64,000 bases of DNA, from positions 577,884 through 641,883 of the forward strand of contig NZ_JAJIRQ010000002.1 of the NCBI RefSeq assembly GCF_025717605.1. The letters run 5' to 3'. The notes under the pieces were generated by a model, which saw only the letters and a program-made list of their open reading frames with translations, was not told where the DNA came from and did no database searches. Position 1 is the stretch's first letter, and each line of letters starts with the position of its first letter. Below are positions 54,217 through 64,000 of this stretch, piece after piece. The DNA is from Paucibacter sp. TC2R-5 (GTDB taxonomy: Bacteria > Pseudomonadota > Gammaproteobacteria > Burkholderiales > Burkholderiaceae_C). Made by a program: the position numbers and the translations under genes.

Positions 54217-55104
54217 TTGACGCTGCCGCAAACCCCAACAACAAAATCTTCCAGCAGCGGCTGGCTCAACGGCTTTATCGGCGTACTGATCTTCAGCGCT
54301 TCCTTGCCGGCGACCCGGCTGGCGGTGCAGGAGTTTTCGCCCTTCTTTCTGACCGCAGCCCGCGCCAGCATCGCCGGCCTGCTGGCGCTGTGCTTGCTGC
54401 TGCTCTTCAAGGAAAAGCGGCCGGCCAGGCATCAGCTGGGGCCTTTGGCCATCGTCGCGGCCGGCGTTGTGCTGGGCTTTCCGTTGCTGACGGCCTTGGC
54501 GCTGCAATATGTGACTTCCGCGCATTCCATCGTCTTCCTGGGCCTGTTGCCGCTCGCTACCGCCAGCTTTGGGGTGTGGCGCGGGGGTGAGCGTCCGCGC
54601 CCGGCTTTTTGGGTTTTCTCGGTCTTGGGCAGCTTGCTGGTGGTGGGTTTTGCCTTGTCGCAAGGGCTGACGGCCTCTCCGGCGGGAGACCTGTTGATGT
54701 TGCTGGCCATACTCGTGTGCGGACTTGGCTACGCAGAAGGCGCCAAGCTGTCGCGCACGCTGGGCGGCTGGCAGGTGATTTCTTGGGCCTTGGTGCTGGC
54801 GCTGCCGCTGATGGCGCTGTTGAGCTGGTTCAAAGCGCCGCCCGACTTCACCGGCATCACCACTCCTGCCTGGCTCAGCCTGGCCTATGTCTCGGTCTTC
54901 AGCATGTTGATCGGCTTTGTGTTCTGGTATCGCGGCCTGGCGCAAGGCGGCATTGCCGCCGTCGGCCAGCTGCAACTGCTGCAGCCCTTCTTTGGGCTGG
55001 CGCTGGCAGCCACGCTGCTGGACGAGCAGGTCAGCCCGTTGATGCTGGGCGTCACGGTGGCGGTGATTCTTTGCGTGGCGGGATCGAGAAAGTTTGGCCG
55101 CTAG
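54217..55104 (+). CDS. EamA/DMT family exporter
   Basis: The 295-residue protein has ten predicted helices in two EamA repeats (GVLIFSASLPATRLAV, and YVSVFSMLIGFVFWYRGL in the second half). It probably exports a small metabolite or amino acid, under control of the divergent MocR-type regulator. The start is TTG at 54217 with GGAGAAG just upstream. The TAG stop at 55102-55104 is formed at the edge of an inserted palindromic element. The natural C-terminus may therefore have been longer or different. Confidence 0.82.
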   Translation: MTLPQTPTTKSSSSGWLNGFIGVLIFSASLPATRLAVQEFSPFFLTAARASIAGLLALCLLLLFKEKRPARHQLGPLAIVAAGVVLGFPLLTALALQYVTSAHSIVFLGLLPLATASFGVWRGGERPRPAFWVFSVLGSLLVVGFALSQGLTASPAGDLLMLLAILVCGLGYAEGAKLSRTLGGWQVISWALVLALPLMALLSWFKAPPDFTGITTPAWLSLAYVSVFSMLIGFVFWYRGLAQGGIAAVGQLQLLQPFFGLALAATLLDEQVSPLMLGVTVAVILCVAGSRKFGR

Positions 55105-55268
55105 GAGCCTGTCGGACTTGGGGCGGCGAAAGCGAGAATCGGCCCCAGCCAGGACAGTTGGTGCCGGATTTGCGGCCCCATAGCCCGGCTATGGGGCAAA
55201 AAGACGGTGCCGAATGGACGGCTGCGGTCGGTTCGCAGCCGCCGCTCCCCAAGTCCGACAGGCTCCTA
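55102..55268. mobile_element. MITE-like element with TA duplication
   Basis: Perfect inverted terminal repeats of 20 bases start GGAGCCTGTCGGACTTGGGG (55104-55123) and end at 55266. TA on each side (55102-55103 and 55267-55268) fits a target duplication of the IS630/mariner type. A second palindrome inside (GCCCCATAGCC with GGCTATGGGGC) makes the whole 163 bases foldable. It has no coding capacity. Its left edge supplies the stop codon of the exporter gene. Confidence 0.75.
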
Positions 55269-55346
55269 TGGCGGCGAGCTGGGCCGGGTTTGCGTGCGCG
55301 CCCCTGGCTTTTTATCGTCTAGGCTTGCGTGCTGCGAAATTTTGCT

Positions 55347-55380
55347 TAAAATACTGACCTATTGGTTGGTTTGTATTTTA
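55347..55380. promoter_or_regulatory. Large dyad upstream of the SDR gene
   Basis: TAAAATAC (55347-55354) and GTATTTTA (55373-55380) are perfect 8-base arms. The centre contains ACCTATTGGTTGGT (55357-55370), which recurs with one change as ACCTATTGCTTGGT at 57048-57061 just before the TetR gene. It is a good candidate for the TetR-family operator. Confidence 0.55.
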
Positions 55381-55472
55381 ATGGCTGGCAACATAGCGAG
55401 TGCCATCAAGCAAAGACCAAATAGCTGGCAGGCAATTCCTGCGGAATTTGCTTGCTGTTTTTTTGAAGCAAC

Positions 55473-55492
55473 TACCTACCAAGTAGTAGGTA
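55473..55492. promoter_or_regulatory. Palindrome next to the SDR start
   Basis: TACCTAC and GTAGGTA are perfect 7-base arms spaced by six bases, 18 bases before the SDR start codon. A bound regulator here would block initiation or translation. Confidence 0.5.
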
Positions 55493-55510
55493 CATTTTCT
55501 GGAGGATGCA

Positions 55511-56290
55511 ATGACTACAACATTCACTGGCAAAAAGCTCTTGGTCGTCGGCGGCAGCAGCGGCATCGGCTTGGAAACCGCACGCCTGGTGCTGGAGCAG
55601 GGCGGCCGGGTGCTCATTGTTGGCCATCGGGCGGACAAGCTCGAAGCAGCGCACCGCATGCTCGCCGAGCTGGGCGAGGTAACGTCGCTGAGTGCCGACC
55701 TGAGCACAGCCGCTGGTGTGGATCGCCTGCTTCAAACCCTGGATGCCGAGCACCGGGACATTGATCTGCTCGTCAATGCCGCCGGCGTGTTCTTCCCCAA
55801 GCCCTTCCTGGAACATAGCCACGCCGACTACGACCAGTACATGAACCTGAACCGCGCCTTCTTCTTTCTGACGCAAAAAGTCGTGCAGAACATGGTGGCG
55901 TCCGGCCGCAAGGGCGCCATCGTCAACATCGGTTCGATGTGGGGCAAGCAGGCGATCCAGGCGACGCCGTCGAGCGCCTATTCGATGGCCAAGGCCGGCC
56001 TGCATTCGCTCACCCAGCATTTGGCTATGGAGCTGGCCTCGCATGGCATCCGCGTCAACGCGGTGTCGCCGGCGGTGGTGCAGACGCCGATCTATGAGGG
56101 CTTCATTCCCAAGGCCGAGGTGCATGCGGCGCTGCAAGGCTTCAACAGCTTCCACCCAATCGGCCGCGTGGGCACGCCGCGCGAGGTAGCTGAGGCGATC
56201 GGCTTTTTGCTGTCAGACAAGGCCGGCTGGGTGACCGGGGCGGTCTGGGATGTGGACGGCGGCGTGATGGCCGGACGCAATGTGGCCTGA
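55511..56290 (+). CDS. Short-chain dehydrogenase/reductase (SDR)
   Basis: The 259-residue classical SDR has the cofactor motif [13 protein letters not shown] near residue 13, NAAG, and the catalytic Ser-Tyr-Lys set (IGSMW, then SAYSMAKAG). The C-terminus [11 protein letters not shown] is typical. It oxidises or reduces an alcohol/carbonyl with NAD(P). The substrate is unknown. GGAGG precedes the ATG. It leads a cluster with a cupin and a TetR regulator, suggesting a response to a reactive carbonyl or similar compound. Confidence 0.87.
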   Translation: MTTTFTGKKLLVVGGSSGIGLETARLVLEQGGRVLIVGHRADKLEAAHRMLAELGEVTSLSADLSTAAGVDRLLQTLDAEHRDIDLLVNAAGVFFPKPFLEHSHADYDQYMNLNRAFFFLTQKVVQNMVASGRKGAIVNIGSMWGKQAIQATPSSAYSMAKAGLHSLTQHLAMELASHGIRVNAVSPAVVQTPIYEGFIPKAEVHAALQGFNSFHPIGRVGTPREVAEAIGFLLSDKAGWVTGAVWDVDGGVMAGRNVA

Positions 56291-56327
56291 GGCCTTCTTG
56301 GCAATCGCTTGGAAGGATACTGGCCGG

Positions 56328-57023
56328 ATGAATCATCTGAAGTTGCACAGCGACCTGACACAAGCCGTCGTGATCGACACGCAAACGCTGCCTTGGCTGC
56401 CCTCGCCGGCAGCCGGGGTGATGCGCAAACTGTTGCACCGCGATGGCGACGAGGTGGCGGTCGCCACCTCTTTGGTGCGTTATGCGCCGGGCTCCAAGTT
56501 TGATCGGCACACGCACGATAGGGGCGAGGAGTTCTTCGTGCTGGAGGGTGAGTTTGCCGATGAATATGGCCGTTATCCGGCGGGCTGCGCTGTGCGCAAC
56601 CCCTGGGGTTCGTCCCATGCGCCGTTTACCGACGGCGGTTGCACCATCTTCGTCAAACTCAGGCAATTGCAGGCCGAGGACCAGCAGCGCCGGGTGATAG
56701 ACACCCGCGCTGCGGCCTGGGAGCCGGGTCCGGCGGCCGGTATCGAGCTGATGCCACTCGGCGGCTTCGGCTTGGAGCAGACCAGCTTGGTGAAAATGGC
56801 CCAGGCGGCCAGCTTGCCTTGCGACGGCCATCAAGGAAGCCAGGGCGGCGCAGAGATCTTTGTCATCAGCGGTGAGCTCCAGCATGAGCAGCGCCACTAC
56901 GGACCCGGCAACTGGTTGCGCCTGCCCGATGGCCATCAGCACCAGCCCCTATCAAGCGCACAAGGCTGTACCTACTGGCTCAAGACCGGTCATCTGCCGC
57001 CGACTTCCGTCGCTAGGCCTTGA
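56328..57023 (+). CDS. Cupin-fold protein, ChrR-like
   Basis: The 231-residue protein has two cupin-like halves. The first has metal-ligand residues in FDRHTHDRGEEFFVLEGEF (two His and Glu), and the second includes EIFVISGELQHEQ. It resembles the cupin domain of ChrR-like anti-sigma proteins but lacks the zinc-binding N-terminal anti-sigma domain. It is more likely a dioxygenase-like or sensor protein. It lies 37 bases after the SDR gene. The function is unknown. Confidence 0.72.
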   Translation: MNHLKLHSDLTQAVVIDTQTLPWLPSPAAGVMRKLLHRDGDEVAVATSLVRYAPGSKFDRHTHDRGEEFFVLEGEFADEYGRYPAGCAVRNPWGSSHAPFTDGGCTIFVKLRQLQAEDQQRRVIDTRAAAWEPGPAAGIELMPLGGFGLEQTSLVKMAQAASLPCDGHQGSQGGAEIFVISGELQHEQRHYGPGNWLRLPDGHQHQPLSSAQGCTYWLKTGHLPPTSVARP

Positions 57024-57047
57024 AGCTCAGTTCCCTAGAATTCGTCT

Positions 57048-57061
57048 ACCTATTGCTTGGT
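57048..57061. promoter_or_regulatory. Second copy of the operator-like motif, before tetR
   Basis: ACCTATTGCTTGGT differs by one base from the core of the dyad at 55347-55380 and lies 17 bases before the TetR ATG. The repeated motif supports autoregulation. Confidence 0.5.
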
Positions 57062-57078
57062 CAAGAACGCCAGATCCC

Positions 57079-57663
57079 ATGAAACATTTCTCCGAACTGA
57101 CGGCCTCGGCCGAGCGCATTGTGGATGCCGGCGAGGCGTTGATACAGCGCGTCGGCTACAACGGCTTCTCCTATGAAGACGTGGCGCAAATGGTCGGCAT
57201 TCGCAAGCCCAGCATCCATCACCATTTCCCAACCAAGATCGAATTGGGCGTGGTGGTAGCGCAGCGCTACACCCACCGCTTTCGCCAGGCCTTGCTGCAT
57301 ATCGAAGGCACGCAGGCGCGCGCGCCGGAGCGCCTTTGCGCCTATGCCCAGTTGTTCGAGACGACCTATGCCGAAAACCGCCGCCTGTGCGTGTGCGGCA
57401 TGTTGGGTGCCGAGTCCGACTCCTTGCCGGCCGAGATCAATGCCGAGGTGCGGCGGTTTTTTGAGGTCAATGTGACCTGGCTCGAGAGCGTGATTGCCCA
57501 AGGCCAGCAGGCCGGGACGGTGAATGTTGCTATCTCCGCGCCGGAATGGGCGCTGACCCTCTTGGGCGCGCTGGAGGGCGCGATGCTGGTGGGTCGCGGC
57601 CTGCAGTCGGGCCGGGGGCCGCGCCAAGTGATGGACACCTTATTGGTATCGATAGCGGCATGA
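57079..57663 (+). CDS. TetR/AcrR family regulator
   Basis: The 194-residue repressor has an N-terminal HTH (YEDVAQMVGIRKPSIHHHFP). The ligand-binding helical domain carries a CVCG motif (ENRRLCVCGML near residue 112), which recalls redox-sensing NemR-like proteins. It probably controls the SDR-cupin-TetR-amine oxidase cluster through the repeated ACCTATTG motif. The stop overlaps the next ATG (ATGA), so it is coupled to the amine oxidase. Electrophile sensing is inferred from the Cys pair. Confidence 0.85.
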   Translation: MKHFSELTASAERIVDAGEALIQRVGYNGFSYEDVAQMVGIRKPSIHHHFPTKIELGVVVAQRYTHRFRQALLHIEGTQARAPERLCAYAQLFETTYAENRRLCVCGMLGAESDSLPAEINAEVRRFFEVNVTWLESVIAQGQQAGTVNVAISAPEWALTLLGALEGAMLVGRGLQSGRGPRQVMDTLLVSIAA

Positions 57664-58757
57664 GCGTGAGCGAGCACCTGAGCGTCGTCATCGGCGCCGG
57701 CCTGAGCGGCCTGCACGCTGCATGGCGGCTGCAAGTGGCGGGGCATGCGGTGATGCTGGTCGAGGCGCGGGAGCGCGTGGGCGGGCGCGTGCTCAGTGTG
57801 CCCGCGTCTAACGGCGCCGCACACCGGCTGGATCTGGGTCCGTCCTGGTACTGGCCCGAGATCAACCCGCTGATGAGTGCCTGGGTGCAGCGCTTGGGGC
57901 TAACAAGTTACCCGCAGCACACAGAAGGAGCCAGCTTGCTCGAAGGACCGGACGGGGCCGTGCGGCGCCTGGGCCACAGCTGGGAGCAGCAGCCGCGCTC
58001 GATGCGCATTGCCGGCGGCATGGCCGCATTGGTGGAAGGTATTCAAGGCTTGTTGACGCGGGTGCAGTGGCTGCCGGGGACGCAGGTCGAGGCCTTGCGG
58101 CTGCGGCCCGAAGGCGGCGTCGATCTGCATTTGAGCCAGGGCGAGCGCCGCTGGCTGCAGCGTGCCGCGCGCGTCATCAGCAGCTTGCCGCCGCGCTTGC
58201 TGGCCGAGCTGTCGGCCGAGCCCGCTTGGCCGCTGACAACAGCGCAGGGCTGGCGCCTTACGCCGACCTGGATGGCCGGCCAGGCCAAGTTTGTCGCGGT
58301 CTATGAACAGGCCTTTTGGCGCGAAGCCGGCCTCTCGGGCGCGGCCGGCAGCCAACGCGGGCCTATGGTGGAGATCCATGACGCCTCTGACGGCGCCGGC
58401 CAGCAGGCCGCGCTATTTGGCTTTCTGGGTGTGCCGCCGTCTTACCGGCAAGGCATGGGCGAGGCAGAGCTGCGCCAGCAATCCCTGGCCCAGCTCGCCC
58501 GTCTGTTCGGCCCGCAGGCCGAAACGCCCTTGTGGTCGGCCGTGCAGGATTGGGCGCAAGAGCCGTTCACGGCTGATGCGCTGGACCACAGGCCGCTCAG
58601 CCAACATCCGGTTTACAGCGCGCCGAATGTGCCGGCCGAATGGCGCGGGCGCCTCTGGCTGGCCGGCACCGAGTTCGCACCGCAGTCGGGCGGGTTCTTG
58701 GAAGGCGCGCTGGAAGCGGCGGAGCAGGTGGCCGCTGACCTGCTCCGCGGGTCCTGA
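57660..58757 (+). CDS. FAD-dependent amine oxidase/NAD(P)-binding flavoprotein
   Basis: The 365-residue protein has an N-terminal FAD-binding motif (VVIGAGLSGLHAAWRLQ, then EARERVGGRV). The C-terminal GTEFAPQSGGFLEGALEAAEQ holds the second FAD contact of monoamine oxidase/phytoene desaturase-like enzymes. It is smaller than typical monoamine oxidases (about 450-500). It may oxidise an amine or other substrate. It is translationally coupled to the TetR gene and ends one base before the convergent katG, so the two 3' ends nearly abut. Confidence 0.8.
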   Translation: MSVSEHLSVVIGAGLSGLHAAWRLQVAGHAVMLVEARERVGGRVLSVPASNGAAHRLDLGPSWYWPEINPLMSAWVQRLGLTSYPQHTEGASLLEGPDGAVRRLGHSWEQQPRSMRIAGGMAALVEGIQGLLTRVQWLPGTQVEALRLRPEGGVDLHLSQGERRWLQRAARVISSLPPRLLAELSAEPAWPLTTAQGWRLTPTWMAGQAKFVAVYEQAFWREAGLSGAAGSQRGPMVEIHDASDGAGQQAALFGFLGVPPSYRQGMGEAELRQQSLAQLARLFGPQAETPLWSAVQDWAQEPFTADALDHRPLSQHPVYSAPNVPAEWRGRLWLAGTEFAPQSGGFLEGALEAAEQVAADLLRGS

Positions 58758-58758
58758 A

Positions 58759-61200
<2,442 letters not shown>

Positions 61201-61291
61201 TGCTAGCGTCTTGTATTCAAATTCACCCCATGAAGTGCTTATAAATTCACGAATTTAGCTGTCGCGTCACCGGGATTACACCAACTTCCAT

Positions 61292-61306
61292 ATGTAGTTT
61301 TACTTC
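61292..61306. promoter_or_regulatory. Operator-like site 2 upstream of pulA
   Basis: ATGTAGTTTTACTTC mirrors the copy at 61186-61200 and lies 33 bases before the pullulanase ATG. Two copies 106 bases apart could allow looping repression. Confidence 0.55.
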
Positions 61307-61339
61307 AGTACCATCCGCCAAACTTTTGGAGACACAGGC

Positions 61340-64000
61340 ATGAATGCATGGCTAGGTGGTCGAGCGCGGCTGGCGCGGCGGGTGATTGGAGCGATGGCGA
61401 TCGGCCTCAGTGGGCTGTTGGCCGGCTGCGGCGGAGGCAGTGCTGCGCAAGAGGCGCAGTCGGAGCCGATGAGCAGCGTCAGCGTCGCCGCTGTCCCAGA
61501 GAGCGGCGTCGAATTGCTGGCCGGTTTGCCGCAAACGGGGCAGACGACTGCGCGGGCCAAGATCGCCGCCGTGGCGACGACTGCCGCGCCCGCCACTTCG
61601 CTGCGCGTGCATTACCGCCGCGCCGACGGCAACCATGCTGGCTGGCAGCTCCACAGCTGGGGCGCCGCGCAAAGCCCGAACTGGAGCGCAGGCTGGAATG
61701 CTGCGGGCAGCGACGACTTCGGTGTCTATTACGACGTGCCACTGGCTGCGGCCACGGGTACGGTCGGCTTCTTGCTGCACAACGGCGACAACAAGGACAA
61801 CGGTGGCGCCGATCAGAGTTATGTGCTGCAAGCCGGCGCCAACGAGATCTGGCGTCTGCAGGGCGACAGCAGCAACTACGCCAGCAATCCGTTGCTGCTG
61901 CCGGTGCCCGACATCAAGACCGTGCGCGTGCACTACAAGCGTTTTGATGGCGCCTACAACGCCTGGGGCTTGCATTTGTGGGGCAGCAATGGGATGAACC
62001 CGGCCGCCATGCCCGCCGGCGTCAACATCGACATCTGGAACCAGCCAGTGGCCTTGAGCGCGATGCCCGGCTACACGGCCGGCGACGGCGAAGTGGTGTT
62101 CGACATACCGGTGCTGAACCCGCAGGGTGATGTGAACCGCAAGGCCTTGGAATTCATCATCCACGGCATGCCGCCCAACGAGAACGACAAGGACGGCCGC
62201 GACAACAATATCCGCGTTGAATACGCCGCGCTGACCGTCAAAAACCAGATCGGCCATGTCTGGCTGCTTGAGCGTGACGCCATGGTTTACACCGCCCCGC
62301 CCGATCTGCGCCAGGTCTCTAGTACCGATGCGCGTGCCGTCTGGCTGAACAAGAGTTTGGTGAAATGGCCACGCGTGGCGGCCGCCGGCGTCGTGCGGCT
62401 CTACCACTCGGCAAGTGGCCAGATTGTGGTGGCTGCCGACAAGCCGGTCCAGGGCGCCGACGGCTTCATCACGCTGGATGCCTTCACCGGCAGCGTGCCC
62501 GCTGCCGATGCGCTGCGTTTCAAATATGTAGCCAACGGCGCGGTCTTCAATGTCCGCACGGCCGACTTGGCTCGCCTGCCTGAGCTGCACCAAAAGCAGC
62601 TCGTGCTGGTGCAAGAAGATGCCGAAGGCCGCGTGCAGAACGCCACCACCGCGCAGGTTGCAGGCGCCTTGGATGAGCTGTACGCGGCGGCCAGCCAGGT
62701 GCCCGACCTGGGTGCTGTGATCACCAACGGCAGCACCAGCTTCAAGCTTTGGGCGCCGACCGCGCAGGCGGTCTCCTTGGTGCTCACCTCGCCCGTCAAC
62801 GGCTCGGCGCTGCTGAGCCGCACCAGCACCGAGCCAATGAGCCGCGACGCCGCCACCGGCGTGTGGCGCCTGGCCAAGCCTGGCCGCTTGCAAGGCGCCA
62901 GCTACCGCTACCAGGTGCAGGTGTTTGTGCGCGGTGTTGGCTTGGTGCGCAACCTCGTCACCGACCCCTACTCGCTCGGCCTCACGCTCGGCAGCCAGCA
63001 AAGCGTCGTGATGGACTTGGACGCCGCCACCACCAAGCCAGTCGGCTGGGATGCCGGCGCGCCGCCTGCGACCGTGGCCGCACCCTCGGACCTCAGCATC
63101 TACGAGTTGCATGTGCGTGACTTCTCGATCAACGACAGCAGCGTGCCTGCGGCCAAGCGGGGCAAATACCTCGCCTTCACCGAAGCCAATTCCAATGGCA
63201 TGCGCCACCTCAGTGCCTTGGCCGCTGCGGGCCTGACCGATGTGCATCTGCTGCCGGTGTTCGACATTGCCAGCGTCAATGAAAAGAGCTGCCTAACGCC
63301 GATGCCAGCCGGAGCGCCGGACAGCGATGCGCAGCAGGCGACGGTGGCGGCCACGGCCGGCAGCGACTGCTTCAACTGGGGCTATGACCCCTTGCAGTTC
63401 AGCACGCCCGAGGGCAGCTACGCCAGCTCGGCCAGCGACCCGGTCGCCCGCGTCGTCGAGTTCCGCCGCATGGTGCAAGCGCTCAACTCCGCCGGCCTGC
63501 GCGTGGGCATGGACATGGTCTACAACCACACCAGCTCGTCCGGCCAGAACGCGAACTCGGTGCTCGACAAGGTCGTGCCCGGCTATTACTACCGACTCAA
63601 TGCCAGCGGCGGCATCGAACGCTCGACCTGCTGCGAAAACACCGCCTCCGAGAATCTGATGATGGCCAAGCTGATGACCGACTCGGCCGTCACCTGGACG
63701 CGTGACTACCGCATCAGCTCGCTTCGCTTCGACATCATGGGCCACCATCCGCGCGCTGTCATCGAGGCGCTGAAGGCGCGCGTCAAGGTCGCCACGGGTC
63801 GCGAGGTGCAGATCCTCGGCGAAGGCTGGAACTTTGGCGAAGTGGCCAATGGTGCGCGCTTTGTGCAGGCCGAGATGCTGTCGCTCAACGGCTCCGGCAT
63901 CGGCAGCTTCAACCCGCTGATCCGCGACGCGGTGCGCGGCGGCGGTTGCTGCGATTCGGGCGCGGGCCTGGTCGCCAACCAGGGCTATGTGAACGGCTTC
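61340..64000 (+). CDS. pulA: Pullulanase-type alpha-1,6-glucosidase lipoprotein (partial, C-terminus outside window)
   Basis: The first 887 codons of a large GH13 debranching enzyme are present. A lipoprotein signal with LLAGCGGG puts acylated Cys near residue 29. Two PUD/CBM41-like starch-binding modules follow (LRVHYRRADGNHAGWQLHSW near 92, VRVHYKRFDGAYNAWGLHLW near 195), then a CBM48-like domain (TSFKLWAPTAQAVSLV). The GH13 core has NWGYDP, GMDMVYNHT, the nucleophile Asp in LRFDIMGHH and the acid/base Glu in ILGEGW. It would hydrolyse alpha-1,6 branches of pullulan or glycogen at the cell surface. GGAG precedes the ATG. Confidence 0.92.
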   Translation, partial: MNAWLGGRARLARRVIGAMAIGLSGLLAGCGGGSAAQEAQSEPMSSVSVAAVPESGVELLAGLPQTGQTTARAKIAAVATTAAPATSLRVHYRRADGNHAGWQLHSWGAAQSPNWSAGWNAAGSDDFGVYYDVPLAAATGTVGFLLHNGDNKDNGGADQSYVLQAGANEIWRLQGDSSNYASNPLLLPVPDIKTVRVHYKRFDGAYNAWGLHLWGSNGMNPAAMPAGVNIDIWNQPVALSAMPGYTAGDGEVVFDIPVLNPQGDVNRKALEFIIHGMPPNENDKDGRDNNIRVEYAALTVKNQIGHVWLLERDAMVYTAPPDLRQVSSTDARAVWLNKSLVKWPRVAAAGVVRLYHSASGQIVVAADKPVQGADGFITLDAFTGSVPAADALRFKYVANGAVFNVRTADLARLPELHQKQLVLVQEDAEGRVQNATTAQVAGALDELYAAASQVPDLGAVITNGSTSFKLWAPTAQAVSLVLTSPVNGSALLSRTSTEPMSRDAATGVWRLAKPGRLQGASYRYQVQVFVRGVGLVRNLVTDPYSLGLTLGSQQSVVMDLDAATTKPVGWDAGAPPATVAAPSDLSIYELHVRDFSINDSSVPAAKRGKYLAFTEANSNGMRHLSALAAAGLTDVHLLPVFDIASVNEKSCLTPMPAGAPDSDAQQATVAATAGSDCFNWGYDPLQFSTPEGSYASSASDPVARVVEFRRMVQALNSAGLRVGMDMVYNHTSSSGQNANSVLDKVVPGYYYRLNASGGIERSTCCENTASENLMMAKLMTDSAVTWTRDYRISSLRFDIMGHHPRAVIEALKARVKVATGREVQILGEGWNFGEVANGARFVQAEMLSLNGSGIGSFNPLIRDAVRGGGCCDSGAGLVANQGYVNGF

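Larger units (their letters stand above)
55105..55510. other. Gene-free region: MITE plus SDR promoter region
   Basis: The left 164 bases are the MITE-like element. From about 55269 to 55510 the sequence turns AT-rich and contains the operator-like dyads listed separately, ending with GGAGG seven bases before the SDR ATG. Confidence 0.6.

Overview
The window is chromosomal DNA from a high-GC betaproteobacterium. It most resembles the Roseateles/Rubrivivax/Paucibacter branch of Burkholderiales. Pointers to this are the block rsmB - DUF4390 - ntrY - ntrX, a FadD-type ligase next to a BASS transporter, PEP-CTERM tailed secreted proteins, a BLUF photoreceptor beside folE, and GC-rich coding throughout. 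The genus is inferred from gene content and protein style, not from a marker-gene comparison.

Layout. 1-13 kb: a c-di-GMP turnover enzyme cut by the window edge, an MdtJI-type SMR pump pair in a low-GC patch, a DUF885 metallopeptidase-like protein, a Gfo/Idh/MocA oxidoreductase, a fadD-BASS operon, a YeeE/YedE sulfur-transport operon whose ArsR-type regulator is a broken relic, a DMT exporter and a chemoreceptor. 13-31 kb: HU, a CaiB/BaiF CoA-transferase, a TPR-like sensor kinase, a BamA/TamA-like outer-membrane protein, two PEP-CTERM proteins (one a glycerophosphodiesterase), an exporter ABC half-transporter with a hydrolase, a GST, a dihaem cytochrome c, proA and small secreted proteins. 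31-44.5 kb: C69 dipeptidase, lipoprotein, DUF4139 protein, queC-lemA, an orphan periplasmic binding protein, BLUF, folE, then rsmB-DUF4390-ntrY-ntrX and tRNA-Phe.

44.6-52.7 kb is a genomic island in the 3' end of tRNA-Phe(GAA). It holds a P4-type tyrosine integrase, an AlpA regulator, five genes of unknown function, a 0.7 kb repeat-rich gene-free stretch, then a ParB-like protein followed by a D12-class (Dam-like) adenine methyltransferase. A degenerate copy of the tRNA 3' end followed by a terminator (about 51920-52015), and 12-bp tandem GGGTA repeats at both ends, mark the probable boundaries. Just beyond lies the N-terminal stump of a second integrase, suggesting tandem insertion. The ParB/methyltransferase cassette is the best candidate for an undescribed system.

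52.7-64 kb: a MocR-type regulator divergent from an EamA exporter. That exporter's stop codon lies at the edge of a MITE-like element with 20-bp terminal repeats and a TA duplication. Next is a probable TetR-controlled cluster (SDR dehydrogenase, cupin, TetR, flavin amine oxidase), then katG, then the start of a pullulanase lipoprotein gene preceded by two inverted copies of an operator-like sequence.
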